Assembly (NCBI GenBank): GCA_036897095.1
Contig: JAYMSP010003038.1
Location: 1-21,422, forward strand
DNA length: 21,422 nt
Source: Plantago elongata
Taxonomy: Eukaryota; Streptophyta; Magnoliopsida; Lamiales; Plantaginaceae
Direction: 5' to 3'
Position numbers and translations under genes: made by a program. The first letter of the stretch is position 1, and each line of letters starts with the position of its first letter. Under the pieces are notes generated by a model that worked only from the letters and a program-made list of their open reading frames with translations, did not search any database and had not been told where the DNA came from. Shown one piece after another: positions 1 to 12,151 of this stretch.

Positions 1-226
1 AAGAGCTGAGAGGCTTCCATAAAATCTGCCCAATTTCGAAAAAAACATCTGAAGAGGAAACCATATAGATACAGTAACACAGACACACACTGTTGTGACA
101 CAAGTTGATTGGAAAAAATGTAGATACGGTCGACTCTTTGTGAAGTCACAAACATATTAGTATAATGCCATATAGTATATAGAGTTAGAGGGAAGGGGGC
201 AGAGAGATTGAAAGAGAGAGGCATAC

Positions 227-3200
227 AGCAGGTATATCAACATCTGTTGGAATGTTCTTGCAGAAGTTCCCAAAATAATCCTGAACTTCAATACCCTGAC
301 GAGAAAGTACAAATTTCAACTCGCTGCCAATCCATTATTGTTCTCAAATAAAAGTTTGTGAAAAACAAGCTAAGAAGGAAATATATGCCAACCTACCTTG
401 CTGCATCTAACACGCATTACTGCCTCAAATCCTTGGGGTCTGGTGACATTCCAACGAAGATCATTGAAAAGTTTAGCAGAATCACACAGAGGAGAGAAGG
501 GATAATAATAGTACACCTGGTAAGAAATAGAAATGAATGTGCAGCACAATATCACAATCAGAAATATGAGGCCATTATAACTAAAGTGAGGATTAAGTTT
601 TTTATTGATTAAGTTGGGTAGTAAATGATACTGAACAATCAGCAATGTGCATTAGTAATATACCTGGCCTCCAGTAATTCTTGGAATGACAGAAATAGAG
701 GCAATATCTACATATGTCTGAGTTGTGATGAACAAGTCAACACACACCTGAAAGAGTTAAAATAATAATTAAGCAGTTACCAGTTAGCAAGGATTATATA
801 ATTCCAGATGAAGGTATATCGAATAAATCAGAACAAAGAGCTAAAATAATAATCAAACTGCAAGATTGGACAATAACTTCAGTTCAAAATTTTGAAACAA
901 ATCAACATATTTCTTTTTCCAAATCCATCTGAAAGGACAGAAGATTTAACGTCACCTGATGTCCTGCAAATTCCATAGCCATATCATTTAGAGTATTATC
1001 AACTGGTTGAAGTAGCTTGTGACCCTCCTAAATGTCAAAAGTGCATGCAAACAAAGCAAAACAAAATTATTAATCATCTGGTGCAGAGATTATCTTCGTG
1101 ATTATGCACAGGTACAAAGTACAATAAGCCAGAAGATAGAAGGAACAGCCAACTGCATGTTTCATAAATCCAAAGAAGTTGGATAGTTTAGATAGCAATT
1201 GGAGTTTACAAACTGTCGATTGATTACTAGCTGATTGATGGATTAAGAAACTTGAGTGGATATTACCGTAACGACAAGGAGATTTTTTTTTTGCAATAGA
1301 TCCCTGCCATTTTCTTTAATTATGTCACTAGTAGTTTTCAGAAAACAACACGATGTAATTAGAATTCTCATAAAGTTAGCTTCTCTTTGTGCACCCCTAT
1401 TCTGCACCTGCAAAGCTCAGAGGGTGCTTCAGTAACTAGTAAGACTTGAGATTTCTTCAATCACAACTTGCGAATGTATAAGCTTCATGTGAACCGAAAG
1501 ATGATGTTTGCTAATGTGTCAAATAATGTTTTCATTTTGTGATAAAACATGTTTGTTATTGTCTATAATGCATGGCCGGCCGTTATGCGCCGCGATTCAT
1601 GATTAATGACACTGAACTAGATGCATAATACAAAATCATGTACTATAAATTAATCGGGCAAAGGTGCAGAGCTATTGAGATTCTATACTCAATTCCTTAC
1701 CTTCTCTCCTGCTGGTACATCACTTCTGCCTTCTGCTTCTCTTGCAGAAAGAGATCCCAAGCCAATTGAAGGCAATACTGTGACATTATAAAATATTTCA
1801 GAAATCAATGTGCACCACAACTCAGTCCAATTCACTATAACATCAAAACCGAACATGTTAGAACTCTGAACAATCCCGGTAGATGAATTATTATTATGGC
1901 AAGCGAGAAGCTAAAGTGACTTATTTATGCCAGTGGCCTGAAAATTAAGGCCAACTTCCTATCAAAAGGTCCTTAATAGTTAATACAAGTAAAATAAACA
2001 TTACGGAGCGGGAACAAGAAACTTAGTCTGCAGTCTCATCTTTTTGCTATATAGACAGCAAGGAGTAATAACCAATGCATCAAAATTTGTTACCACAAAG
2101 ACAGGACAGTTGGAAAAGCAATGTATCAAGGTCTATCTTACTTAAGTTTTACAGGATTTTCTCAACATAAAAACTGTGTCAAAAGCCTACCTGATTGGAA
2201 GGCAAGAAGTTTTCCACCGGTACTTTTCATCGCCAGGAAAGCAGCCTATTGTTAAAGAAAGAGAACAGTTATCATATCCAATCATCAACTGAAGAACATC
2301 CAGGGTAAAGTATTACTGATTGCATAATATTTCATCATATTGATTTTCCATATTTTATTTTTCCTTCTAATTAATTCCTTTGAAATAAAAACTAGGCTAG
2401 AAGTTCAAACACTTGCCTGCAGTTCTTATTTGACCATATGTTACTCCTTTATACCTTTGGTAAAAAAACATATACCACGAACAATTCCTAGATCTAAAAA
2501 CGTTCTATTATACACTCACTAATAGCGGCGTAAGTAACAATCCTGGCATACACACCTCTCCAACTGAGACATTTCACAATGATGCAACTATGCTTGTAGT
2601 TAATAAGATGAAAATGCACAATAAACCTTAGCATACCTTCGCTGCAGCCCCAAAAGCTGAATCAGCAATTCTGTTGCTCTGAAACATATTAGGAATACTT
2701 TCGAGCAATATCTCTAATTGTTGGCGACACTGCACAAATGACAATTATTTAAATGTTTTCACTCATTACAATTTTTTCTTCATAAATGGAAGGCCACAAT
2801 AGAAATATCTCTCAAGACCCTCTTTGCTTCATTTCATGAAGTGGAAGATGATAGTCCCGTTTTCCGTTATGGGTAACTGGAAAAGGCATCTATGCAATTG
2901 GGGAACAAGCAGTGACCTCTCTAAAGGCACTTGAGGAACAAGCAGGATGAAATAGAAGGGCGGCAAAGGAGCTCAAGAATCTCAAATTTATTTGCACCCA
3001 ACTTCTGACCCTGATATGAATCATCTATAGTAAAGACAGTATGATAATGTACCTCAGCAAGTTGAACAATAACATCACTCGTGAGAGGAGTGTACACATC
3101 TTGTATGTCAGGGATAATAAGCATCGAAACCTGCCATTTATAAGAATATAAATAAAGTTCAGCCAACTGCTGCAAATTTAATTCAATATTATGAAAAACA

Positions 3201-6200
3201 TTAATTCTCTCTGAGCATTAGATGATCAGCATAATAAGCATAGGGGCTTCTGCATCATGAAAATTTGAAGACTAATGCAGGCACAAATCTCAAAAATAAA
3301 AATATCTGACTACTATAAAACACTGACATGGAGGAAATATAGTAGCCGGACCACAGAATATGCTCAGAAGATTTAACAAAAATTATATATCTAAAAGATT
3401 TCTGCCAACCTGCTGATCTGCACGTCTTATGTTGTAAAAGTGGATGGTGGAGTCAAACGTGGCAATTCCTACCATTGTTCGCGGATCTTCCTGCATGGAG
3501 AAGAGCATCAGTACAAAGGTTCAGCTTTCTCTATCTCTGTATGACTCCACAGGAGAGTAGGACATAATATCATTCTCGTTAACAGTTTAAACAGAGGTTA
3601 AACTTGCATAAACGTATCTTCAAAAAATTGTCAAGATCACAAGGTACGAGAGCTTAAAGAAGTTTCTTATGGTTCTATACTCCTATAATGCTTAACAGTG
3701 TAAAAATAAAGAATGTACATCTTCCAAGTTCGTATCAGAAGAGACTTGGCCAAAATTAATTTATTAGAAAAATAGTTCTACTTCCAAAAGAGTATGCAAC
3801 AGTATTTGCTGAGTAGTTTGGTCACTCCACCTACCCTAAAGTTAAAACTTAATCTATCATCGTATAACTGCAGTATTTATTATAACAAATACAATTGCAT
3901 AGAAGTGTTCAATGGGCAAGGACTTACAGGAAGATCTGCTATAATTTGGTTGATCGAACTGCAAGCAGTCGCAGTAGCACCAGTTTGTACCGCATTCATG
4001 GATACATCAATGAGGAAGAAATATACAGGAGGCATTGGATCTCGCAGCTGAAACAATTAAACAACAGACAGCTTATTTAATAAAAAAATTATTTAATGTC
4101 AACTAATAACTCAATATCAGTTTGGAACTGAAGTAAAGGTGAAAACCAGAGCCAGCCCAGGTATCTAATCCCAGCCCCCTCAAATTTTAGTAGATAAAAT
4201 GTAATAAACGTAATGTGTAATCTGTATAATTACCAGAATTGTAAAGAAATAGTACTATACTACTAAACAACTGGTATATTATATCTTAATAATTCAATTC
4301 AACTATGTTCCTTCCTGGATTTAGAATTGTTTAACTTGTGACCAAAACCAGTCCGATTACATTTCATATTAACAATCTATCATTGCCCATACCCCAGTCC
4401 GAATGTTTTTTACTTTAGTCAGGTCTGTTAGTTATCAAAACCTGGTGTCCACAAGCACCAATCTGGCATGATTCCAACAGTTATCTGCTCATTTATGACA
4501 GATTCAAACGTTTCAACTATATAATTCAAAAGAATTGAGAATACTGCATGCATTGCTAGATAAATACACAACAAGAATTCCAAAGGAAGAGATTGATATG
4601 GGATACTACTCCCATATTATGATCATTGTATTAACCATGAATTCCCTGGTAGCAACAAATTCAACAGTTCCTCTGCATAGCTCCGGCCTTTCCTCAGCAT
4701 CTCTACGTCGACCATCCGGGCCTAAGTTGCAGCAGTAGTCTTGTGGAGTATCATTTGTAAATCCTGAAAAAGAAAAAGAAAGTAAGTTGTGCATCATAAT
4801 AGTTTGATTTCGGAAGCCAAACAATTGGAAGAAGGTAGCATCACATGAGTAGTAATTACTATAATGATTAACGTGTATAAGCCTAATTCCCAACTGGCGG
4901 GCTTAAGAATATGGGGATTTTTTTGGGGTGTTGTGGCTGTGATGGATTATTTCCGCATCACCTAGATTCGCTATTTGAAACTGTTCCTAACCTAGCAAAA
5001 TAAGTGGTGCTTTGTATACTCAAGTCTAAGTTATACAGGTATAAAAAAGGTTAGCACACGAGCAACTAGAACGAATTGTACAGATGTTTCTTACCACATA
5101 GGTTACAAATGAAGCGTCTTCCATGATCAATAAACTTCATGAAAGGATTAATGTAACCCTTGCAACGAGAACATCGAACTGGACCACTTTCCCCAAAGTC
5201 AACAACCTAGCGAGTAAAGATAAATTATAATATTATTATTATCCTGAAAAAAACCGAGCAGTTTTTGCGAGTGACTGTCTCTCCGATAGACGGGATCGAC
5301 ATAGCATAATTACCTACAGACATCACATCTTTAGCTACAAATATTACATGTCTAGTAATGCAAGCCTGTTAAAGACACAACGTGTCAATGTCTGAAGTTA
5401 AACATGTGATGTTGATCCCGTCTCTCACAATCTCTAGCAAAATTCTGTAAAGAATGTTAAGTGCTCAATGGAAGGAGATAATGGTGATGTGTGATGGATG
5501 ATTGTATAATTAAAAGATCAACATGTTGAAATAAAAATAACAAAAAGTTGGACTTTTAGGTAATACAAAAGACTGATAAAATGTTCCCAATTTCTTCCAG
5601 ACAGCAACCAACCATGATACATGATACAGAAAAATGAGGCCACAAACCCATTCACGGAATGAACGCTACACAAGGTGTGAAGATCTTTCAGGTTGTAATA
5701 CATGAAAATGTCTAAAACAACAGTAGTTGTAATGCTAAGTTTTTCACAGAACTCAGATAGTGAAGAAAACAACAAATGTAGGCAAATGAAATTAGAGAGA
5801 GAAAAAAAACATAAAAGAAGAAATGTTAGCATTACTTGGATTAGCTCCTCGGACGGATGTTGAATAGCTAAAGGCTGGATCAGCAAAGCCAACTGCATTG
5901 CAGATGTCGACAGAAGGTCCACTGTACAAGGAATCTAAACAAACAAATTCCATTCATTGTTATCAAAGTACATATGATGTCACACACAGTGCAAAGCTTT
6001 TGACACATAGTGAGAAGAACAAATACTGAAACACATGACACCATAACCATTACTCCTACATAAAAGATGACTGGATATAAAATAAAGTAATAGGACTATG
6101 ACCTGATTTATAGTACACCTTATGTAGCGTGGGCTGCAATTCCCAGTGTCCGTGACTATGTAATCGCTTGTCGCAGGCTTGACAAAGAATATAGTAAAGA

Positions 6201-8385
6201 ATCAGGCAAAAAATTACCATATAAATATGTTGCATTATAGGTGAATAACTGAATACTGCAACTGGTTACAATACAAGACGGGTGCAAGTACTGCAACATA
6301 AAATGTTGTAAAATGGAAACTATTAAAGTAAACAAAGATAATAAAGAATACCGGAGGAGGGTTGGCCTGGTTGGCCTGACGAGTCTCATGCAAAATTACA
6401 GCAGAACTTGGGGATGGGCGGGGTATATTTTCCATATCAATTGGTGATTTCCCTGTCTGATTCAAAGACATCATTTGGTTTGGAATTGGTGGTGCCGGTG
6501 GCATCCCATACATCGGCTGCTGCATAGGGCCAGCTGATGGGAGTGGTGGTGGAGGCATCCCAAACATTGGCTGGTTCTGCAGAGGGGCGGATGATGGAAG
6601 TGATGGAACCACCTGTTAATGTAAATCCTTGATTCTTTCAGGCCAAACTAGATGTATAACTGAGAGTGAGTGTACATCGTACAAGATAGATTCTTCAAAA
6701 ACTCCCTATAACATGTTCACTTGGGGGTACAAGAACAAGATAATGATAAACGTATCTTGTTATAGGGATAGATACTAAACCTATCTTGTTACTATATTCA
6801 GAATAGTGGTTATGGTTATTGATTTTAACCAACCATTCCCAAGCCTAGTTTATGGATCTGGAATAGATACTAAACCTTTTTTTTTTAACATTTTTGGATC
6901 AGTGATCACATTATCCTAGCGAATTTAGTAAAATTATCTTTTGACATCCTAGCTAGTCTGATCATAGCAACTGGGAGGACATAAATCAATTCTATATCTA
7001 TGCATTTCTCCAATTATATTCCATCATAACGTTCGATGATACCCATGCATCTCATTTGATCCAACAAGGAAGGATAAAAAGAAACGTGTATAGCAAGTTT
7101 TTGAGGGGTGAATAGATTGCTTGCAATATATGAGCTTTAATACTGTTCTTTCTTTGTTACAAAATAAAATAATCTGCATCACGGCCAAAACAATAATGGG
7201 CGCACTTGACTACAAAACCTAAGAAAATCACAAAGTCTCATGAGAGACGGTCTCTATCTAGAGACGGCCTATGTTACCAATAAAAACACTCGTGCTATTA
7301 ATCAAAACGTTTAATGTTGAGAACATGTGTTTTGATTAATAACATTGATGACTTTCTTAAGAATGTAGGTCCGTCTCTAGATATATTATCTAGAGACCCT
7401 CTCTCACGAGACTTGCTCGAAGAAAATAACCCAGTAAACCTTGCCAGAGCTTCATCAAATTTTAATATACAGACAAATAATTTGATTGTATAGGGCAGGC
7501 TGGTAATGTATCTACACCAAATGAAAATATCACCCCGTAGTGAAAGATAATAAATTTTAAGAAGAATTAGATGTTCTAAAGAGAAAATGCAATGACTGAT
7601 AATCTCACCTGCTGCTGTTGTGGTGGCCACATCGACATTCCAGGAGAACCTGGTGGCCGAAACGTGCCTGAACCTGGCGTTGGGAATTGCATTGGGCCAG
7701 GAGGAGGTGGATTGCTTTGTGGGGGAGCTGACAATGGCGGGGCCGGTTGCCCCATGGATGGTGGAGCGCCAAGAGATTGGCTGTTGAAGTTACGATGCAT
7801 TTCTGGAAGCTGAGAGTGCACGGATGACATCAATGTCGGTGCATGGGGTCCAACTGACGTCCTTAGCACACTATTACTGCTCGTAAAAGGAGGGAATTGA
7901 GGCCTGTTCTGTATACTCCCTGGACCAGTAGGTCCATTACTAACTGTGTTTGATGTGCTCATGTGAGTTGGGGCAGGAGTCCCTGTTGGCCGAGGTGAAG
8001 CAGACAAAGGCCCTTGTCCAGGAAGAGCACCAGGTCGTGGTGATCCTGAATTAAAGGGCTGGGGAGGCTGTGATCCTGGCGGTGGGCCAGTAGGTCTAAC
8101 AGTCGACATCACATTCGGAGGAAATGCAGCTTGGCCTGGAGCACCGGGAGGTGGAGGGCCTCTTGGAAACACACCAGGAGGAGATTGTCCTGGACGGACA
8201 CCAGTCAACGGAGGTGAATGCTGGGGAAATGGTGCACCATTAGGTCTAGGTGCACCACCACCAAAATCACCCGATGACTGACGATCAGCCTGATTCATTT
8301 GTAGATTTTGCATGTTGTTAGCAAGTGCATTGGGGTTAAAATTCGGGGGTAAGCTCCCTGGCCTAGGTCCACCAGGAGTTGCCAT
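227..8385 (-). CDS. SEC24: SEC24-like COPII cargo-adaptor, 5' two-thirds (16 coding exons)
   Basis: This is the inner-coat subunit of COPII vesicles, which pairs with SEC23 at ER exit sites and selects cargo. Coding exons (high to low): 8385-7609, 6612-6352, 6177-6103, 5934-5836, 5206-5095, 4763-4636, 4047-3928, 3490-3410, 3130-3053, 2729-2637, 2245-2191, 1777-1701, 1027-956, 747-664, 516-397, 295-227. All junctions are GT-AG and keep frame, giving 767 residues. Residues 1 to about 370 are a Pro/Gly-rich disordered region. A zinc finger has cysteines at about 416, 419, 438 and 441 (CX2C-X18-CX2C). The trunk starts near 485 with the [10 protein letters not shown] motif, and the beta-sandwich includes the [16 protein letters not shown] motif near 729-744. 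From memory it matches the Arabidopsis CEF/At4g32640 branch rather than SEC24A. The family is near 1,090 residues, so about 330 (helical and gelsolin-like parts) lie off the left edge. I chose the ATG at 8385 because a CAG acceptor lies just upstream at 8394; the ATG at 8415 falls inside that intron. Confidence 0.94.
5262..5444. mobile_element. MITE-like element with inverted ends (SEC24 intron)
   Basis: The left end has TTTTTGCGAGTGACTGTCTC then GATAGACGGGATCGACAT. The right end in reverse reads ATTTTGCTAGAGATTGTGAG then GAGACGGGATCAACATCAC. The inverted arms are about 40 bp with several mismatches around a 90-bp core without coding potential. It lies in the intron between the exons ending at 5836 and starting at 5206. 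The GAGACGG block is shared with the element at 7233-7414, suggesting related families. No clear target duplication was found. Confidence 0.6.
6681..6789. repeat. Small hairpin / fold-back repeat in SEC24 intron
   Basis: The left arm 6681-6713 begins ACAAGATAG and ends TCCCTATAACA. The right arm 6758-6789 carries the reverse complements TGTTATAGGGA and CTATCTTGT at matching positions, with weaker pairing between and a loop of about 44 bases. The phrase ATAGATACTAAACCT occurs at about 6768 and again at about 6863, so the right part is also directly repeated. It is probably a decayed miniature transposon; I do not recognise the family. Confidence 0.5.
7233..7414. mobile_element. MITE-like element with about 35-40-bp terminal inverted repeats (SEC24 intron)
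   Basis: The left end (7233-7266) reads AAGTCTCATGAGAGACGGTC and on through TCTCTATCTAGAGACGG. The right end (about 7371-7414), read in reverse, starts AAGTCTCGTGAGAGAGGGTC and ends ATCTAGAGACGG. A second inner inverted pair, ATTAATCAAAAC (7298-7309) and GTTTTGATTAAT (7329-7340), makes a nested hairpin. There is no coding capacity. I could not define a target-site duplication, so the superfamily is open; Mutator-like is one option. It sits in the SEC24 intron 6613-7608. Confidence 0.7.
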
Positions 8386-9240
8386 CAATTCACCTGGTAA
8401 AATAATGGTCATCAATCACATTGTGCAAGTATTATTCAAAAGTCTAAAACCTTCAACAAAACACCTTCTCATTCTATCAACACCAAGTCACCAATCAAAC
8501 CAGAAATCTAGCTATTCAAAATTAATTTAAAAAAATATTGCAAATCAATCACAATGTATATTCAAAATGCTAATTCTTCAACAAAACACAATTTCACTCT
8601 AACACAAGAGATCGTACAGAAATTTAGCTATTCAACAAAACACCTTGTCATTCTATCACCAACCAATCAAACCAGAAATCTAAAATAAATGTAAATCAAT
8701 AACAGTGTGCAAGTAATATTCAAACCGCTAAAATTCTCCAGCCGCACCTTCTCATTCTATCGCAAACCAATCCGACAAGAAATCTAGCTATCCAAAAACT
8801 TAAAAAATAAATGTAAATCAATAGCAGTGTGCAACTAATATTCAAAACACTATAATTCTCCAGCAAAACACATTCTCATTCTATCACCAACAAACCAAAC
8901 CAGAAATCTAGCTATTCGAAACAAAAACGCAAATCAGAACACGATCATCAATCAAGCAATCAATGCCGATCACGTCAATACACAAACCAATCACGAACAT
9001 CCATACCAAACCTGCAATGGAGGACGATGCAAACGAGCCGATCAGTTTCCTCCTAACAGCTCGATCCGAGGAAAACAACAGAAAATGACGAAATGCAGAT
9101 GAAAAATTCAACAGAAATGAAATCAGCTAGCGAGGAATACCTGAATTTCAGTCGAGGAAATGGAAGAGCATTGGTAGAACCCTAGAGGAGAGGGTTTATT
9201 GAGAGTGCTGTGTTGATCTTCGAGTGAGAGAGTGAGAGGA
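8386..9240 (-). other. SEC24 5'-UTR: leader exon and 747-nt leader intron
   Basis: On the minus strand a CAG/GTATTC donor ends a non-coding exon at 9141, and a TTACCAG acceptor precedes 8393, eight bases before the start codon. The leader intron is therefore 8394-9140. The leader exon starts near 9240, judged from the pyrimidine-rich CTCTCACTCTC stretch at about 9223-9240; I see no clear TATA box, which is common for housekeeping genes. Long introns in the 5' UTR are frequent in plant housekeeping genes and often raise expression, but that role is inferred here. The exact start site would need transcript data. Confidence 0.65.
8410..8935. repeat. Minisatellite in the SEC24 leader intron, about 120-bp unit, about 4.5 copies
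   Basis: Units begin near 8455, 8636, 8755 and 8872 with a core like ACCTTCTCATTCTATC, followed by CAGAAATCTAGCTATTC, a spacer with AAATGTAAATCAAT, and the phrase CAGTGTGCAA.TAATATTCAAA. A further partial copy starts near 8579. The copies differ by substitutions and small indels. The array fills most of the intron between the leader exon and the first coding exon. Confidence 0.8.
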
Positions 9241-9888
9241 GAATGGGATTGATTGGACTTGCAAAGGATTTCACGTGGACTATTTTTGTTATGAATCAAA
9301 ATGAAATCAAATCAAATGTGTCGTTCACCATCTTTACAATGTGTGATTTCGTCAATTGTACAATTGCATATCACTCAATGTGGATTTCAGTAATTATAAT
9401 TGAGTACATGTCGGATCGAAGCGAAAAGAATCGAGACGAAAAGATCCGAGCGGTACATGTATTAGGTAGGGACTCAGACAGACTTTGTTAAATGTTAAAT
9501 GTAATGTTTTATAAGTGAATATGAACATGTAGTAGTTATTTGGTAGAGTCGAGAAAGTAAGTTACTAAAAAATTTATTTGATGACTATTAATTAGTTTAA
9601 ATAAGATTATATAATTTATCTTGATTATCGTTGAAACAAATTTGACTGACCAATAAAAATTAACATACTTGCAATATGACATTTGCTGGCAAGTTGATTT
9701 TGTCTATATTGAACTTTTTTTTTTTTGTATTTGGATAATCAATATACTTAAATTTGTTCAAAACAAACCGATATAAATTACTACTTTCTGTTACCTACCA
9801 GTCCTGAACTATAACCATTTTGGGCATTTAGATAATTAAGTACTTAGATTTGTCCAAGACAGCATAAAACTATTACTTACTTTACCCA
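9241..9888. other. Intergenic, upstream of SEC24; diverged direct repeat at 9728-9885
   Basis: No gene is seen here. Two related stretches about 99 bp apart, 9728-9787 (TTGGATAATCAATATACTTA then AATTTGTTCAAAACAAACC) and 9827-9885 (TTAGATAATTAAGTACTTAG then ATTTGTCCAAGACAGCAT), form a diverged tandem pair. The 82-codon frame at 9243-9491 has no recognisable domain and is probably chance. Confidence 0.5.
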
Positions 9889-9896
9889 AGGACGGA

Positions 9897-11106
9897 CGCA
9901 GAAAATTTGGTCAGGAGTAGCGAGATTTATAATTTATAATAAAAAATATTCTTACACATAAAATATAAAATCTTTTGTATAATTGACCCCGACGATTCGC
10001 CATGCTTTGAAAATTTTGAATGATAACTTTGTTTGATACACCTTTGAATACATCATTTTCAAGAGAAACCACGAGATTATCATTCATCCATTTGTCACTC
10101 TATCTATTCCGAAGTCGATTCTTCACGATGTTCATAGCCTAGAAAGCTCTTTTTACCGTAGCAATTGCAACCGATAAAATTAGCGCCAACTTTATAAGCT
10201 TGTAAACTAAAGGATAAGCCTTATCTATTATAGTCTCAACCGTTCTTCTACGTAAATATAAAATAGACGAAAAGGCTGCTGGGTACTACCCTCTATAGCA
10301 TAATAAAGTAATTTAAAACACACTACTTCGGTAAGGATAAAGACTAACTAGCATAATTGATCTTGGGAAAACTAAGTACTACTTATTACTCTACTTAACG
10401 TTAATCTCAAAGTTCAGCTATTCAATCAAAAAAGAAAAAAGGTAGTATTTAATAAACACACTTAACGTTGCATTGGGAAAACTAAGAGTAGTACTAGTGT
10501 ATTGATGTACTACAATACTCACTACTCAAGTATTCAAGTCTCAAGAGTCAAGACTTCAAGTTATCTCATATATGTATGTAACACACAGTACACACTTACA
10601 CAACACTCTTCTTTCTCTTTCATTCTCCATTATTTTCAATACTCGGTTGTTCCTTCAATTTCGTTGGTTTCAATTATTCATATTATGTAGATCGAAGGAG
10701 ATCGAGAGGTAAACGTATGTAAATTCAATTTTTAGGGGTTTCTATATTTTTCAATTGTGTAGAGATTCGAATTTAAAAATTTCTTACCAATTTTGCAGAT
10801 GCTTCTTGTGTTCTTGTTGCCAAAGTCTGAAGAGTTTGTGAATTTAAGCAACTTGTTTGATTTGTTTGATGTTTTGTTGTCTTGCTTTGTGTTTTATAGG
10901 TTTTTGATTCAAAATTAGGATTTCTAAATAGGTAAGAGATCTGGTTCTTTGTAATTTGAAGAAAAATTCCTTTTACAGGTAATTATTCTGTAAATAATAT
11001 TATATTTTTATTAATTATATTAAACCTAGGGGTATTATAGTAAATTCAGCTTAAAATTTCAGGGGCATCAATTGCTGCCCCTTGCACTCACGTGCATCCG
11101 TGCCTG
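9897..11106 (-). mobile_element. hAT-superfamily DNA transposon, internally deleted
   Basis: The left terminus is CAAGGACGGACGCAG; the right terminus in reverse is CAGGCACGGATGCACG, an imperfect inverted pair starting with CA as is usual for hAT. The 8-bp sequence ACTTTACC flanks both sides (9889-9896 and 11107-11114), which is the hAT target-site duplication length. The element is about 1.2 kb, short of the multi-kilobase autonomous forms, and encodes only a transposase remnant near its left end. The interior 10280-11000 is AT-rich and has no coding signal I recognise. The intact target duplication but decayed transposase suggest it was inserted as a deletion derivative or has since decayed. 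Confidence 0.85.
9985..10252 (-). pseudogene. hAT transposase C-terminal dimerisation region, decayed
   Basis: Read on the minus strand, one frame gives about 89 codons with AYPLVYKLIKLALILSVAIA, then TVKRAF, AMNIVKNRLRNR, and DKWMNDNLVVSLENDVFKG. This matches the hAT C-terminal signature of plant ZMYM1-like transposases (usually LALTLPVATATVERSFSAMK, then LRN and a W-LND-L block). Two in-frame stops interrupt it, after RAF and after LRNR, and the catalytic RNase-H-like part is absent. It cannot make an active transposase. Confidence 0.8.
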
Positions 11107-11114
11107 ACTTTACC

Positions 11115-12143
11115 CCATGTTCTCACAAAGGATCGAGGAGGGAACACATACGTTTCAGGCGAGAACATATTTTTTCACAAGAAATTGTTCATAGTGTAGA
11201 TTGAATTAATATCGTATAATTAACTTTAAACATCATATACGTAATATACATGCATTTTACTTGTAAATTCTACATTTCCCACATGTTTGATACGGTATTT
11301 CCCATATATGATATAGACTTGAGTTAATTTATATATTCTTAGATTCATTTGTGTCGTTTTAAATTAATATTTCTTTTCAAAAGCAATTAGAAGTGAATTG
11401 AACTTTTAATTTATTAATTAGAGGGAAAGTGAATTTTTAATTGAACTGCACTCGTAAATTAATGTTGAATTTGCATAATTGGATGTGACGAATATCCGTG
11501 CGTGTCAAGGTAGGAAAGCATCACGTTAATTCAGACTGGTTGAATTCTGCGTAGACCCAAAGCAATTAGTCAGATTGAAGAGGCCAAGTAAACTACGACT
11601 TAATTGATGTTGATAATTCAACCATCTAACACCATAACACATATTGCACAAGTAATTGTCGGATCGTTGGTTTCCACCCTCAAATTAAATTTTATCTAAT
11701 TATCTCATTTAACTTTTAATTGATTCTCATTTTATTTCATTTTAATTTAATTACTACTCATATATATTCAAAATTCAATTCAAATTTAAATTTAAATATA
11801 AAAACAAACACTCTATGTAATTATATTGTTTCTCTATTAATAACCTATATCGCCCCTTTCCACATTGCATTTAGCAATAATCAATTTAACTTAGCGATGT
11901 CGTAAAGAATCTTATGTTTATATACAAATTACACATTTAACAATTAAAATTTTAGTAGATATTTGCTTCTTATAATTTATTTAAAATTTATACATAAAAC
12001 TATACCACTTGACGTAAATTTTATGTATGAATTCTTCCGGACGAACCTAGTAACATTCAAACTTGGAGGCAACAAAGTTACTGTCAATCTTTTTGAAAAT
12101 AGAAACTTCCAAGCACCTCCTGATTCCTTGGAAACAAAATTAG
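11115..12143. other. Intergenic, AT-rich upstream region of the phosphate carrier
   Basis: About 1 kb with no recognisable coding sequence, many A/T runs and low-complexity stretches around 11690-11800. It is presumably the promoter-proximal region of the carrier. One GAATATCC octamer at 11490-11497 fits the PHR1 binding consensus GNATATNC. The 61- and 69-codon frames over 11963-12186 on both strands look like chance frames. Confidence 0.6.
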
Positions 12144-12151
12144 TATAAATA
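12144..12151 (+). promoter_or_regulatory. TATA box of the phosphate carrier
   Basis: TATAAATA lies 84 bases before the start codon at 12235. With the usual 30-base spacing transcription would begin near 12175, giving a leader of about 60 nt, typical for a plant gene. Confidence 0.6.

Noticed and set aside
1-226. Next SEC24 exon at the left edge
   Set aside because: No frame here resembles the expected IDCDKAIMVTLKHD continuation; the stretch reads as intron, so the exon must lie off the window.
358-612. Plus-strand 84-codon frame
   Set aside because: It overlaps a well-supported SEC24 exon (516-397) on the other strand and shows no domain.
7592-7813. Plus-strand 73-codon glycine-rich frame
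   Set aside because: It is the antisense shadow of the proline-rich first coding exon of SEC24.
8386-8415. Upstream ATG at 8415 as the SEC24 start
   Set aside because: A CAG acceptor at 8394-8396 places it in the leader intron, and the ATG at 8385 gives the N-terminus expected of the family.
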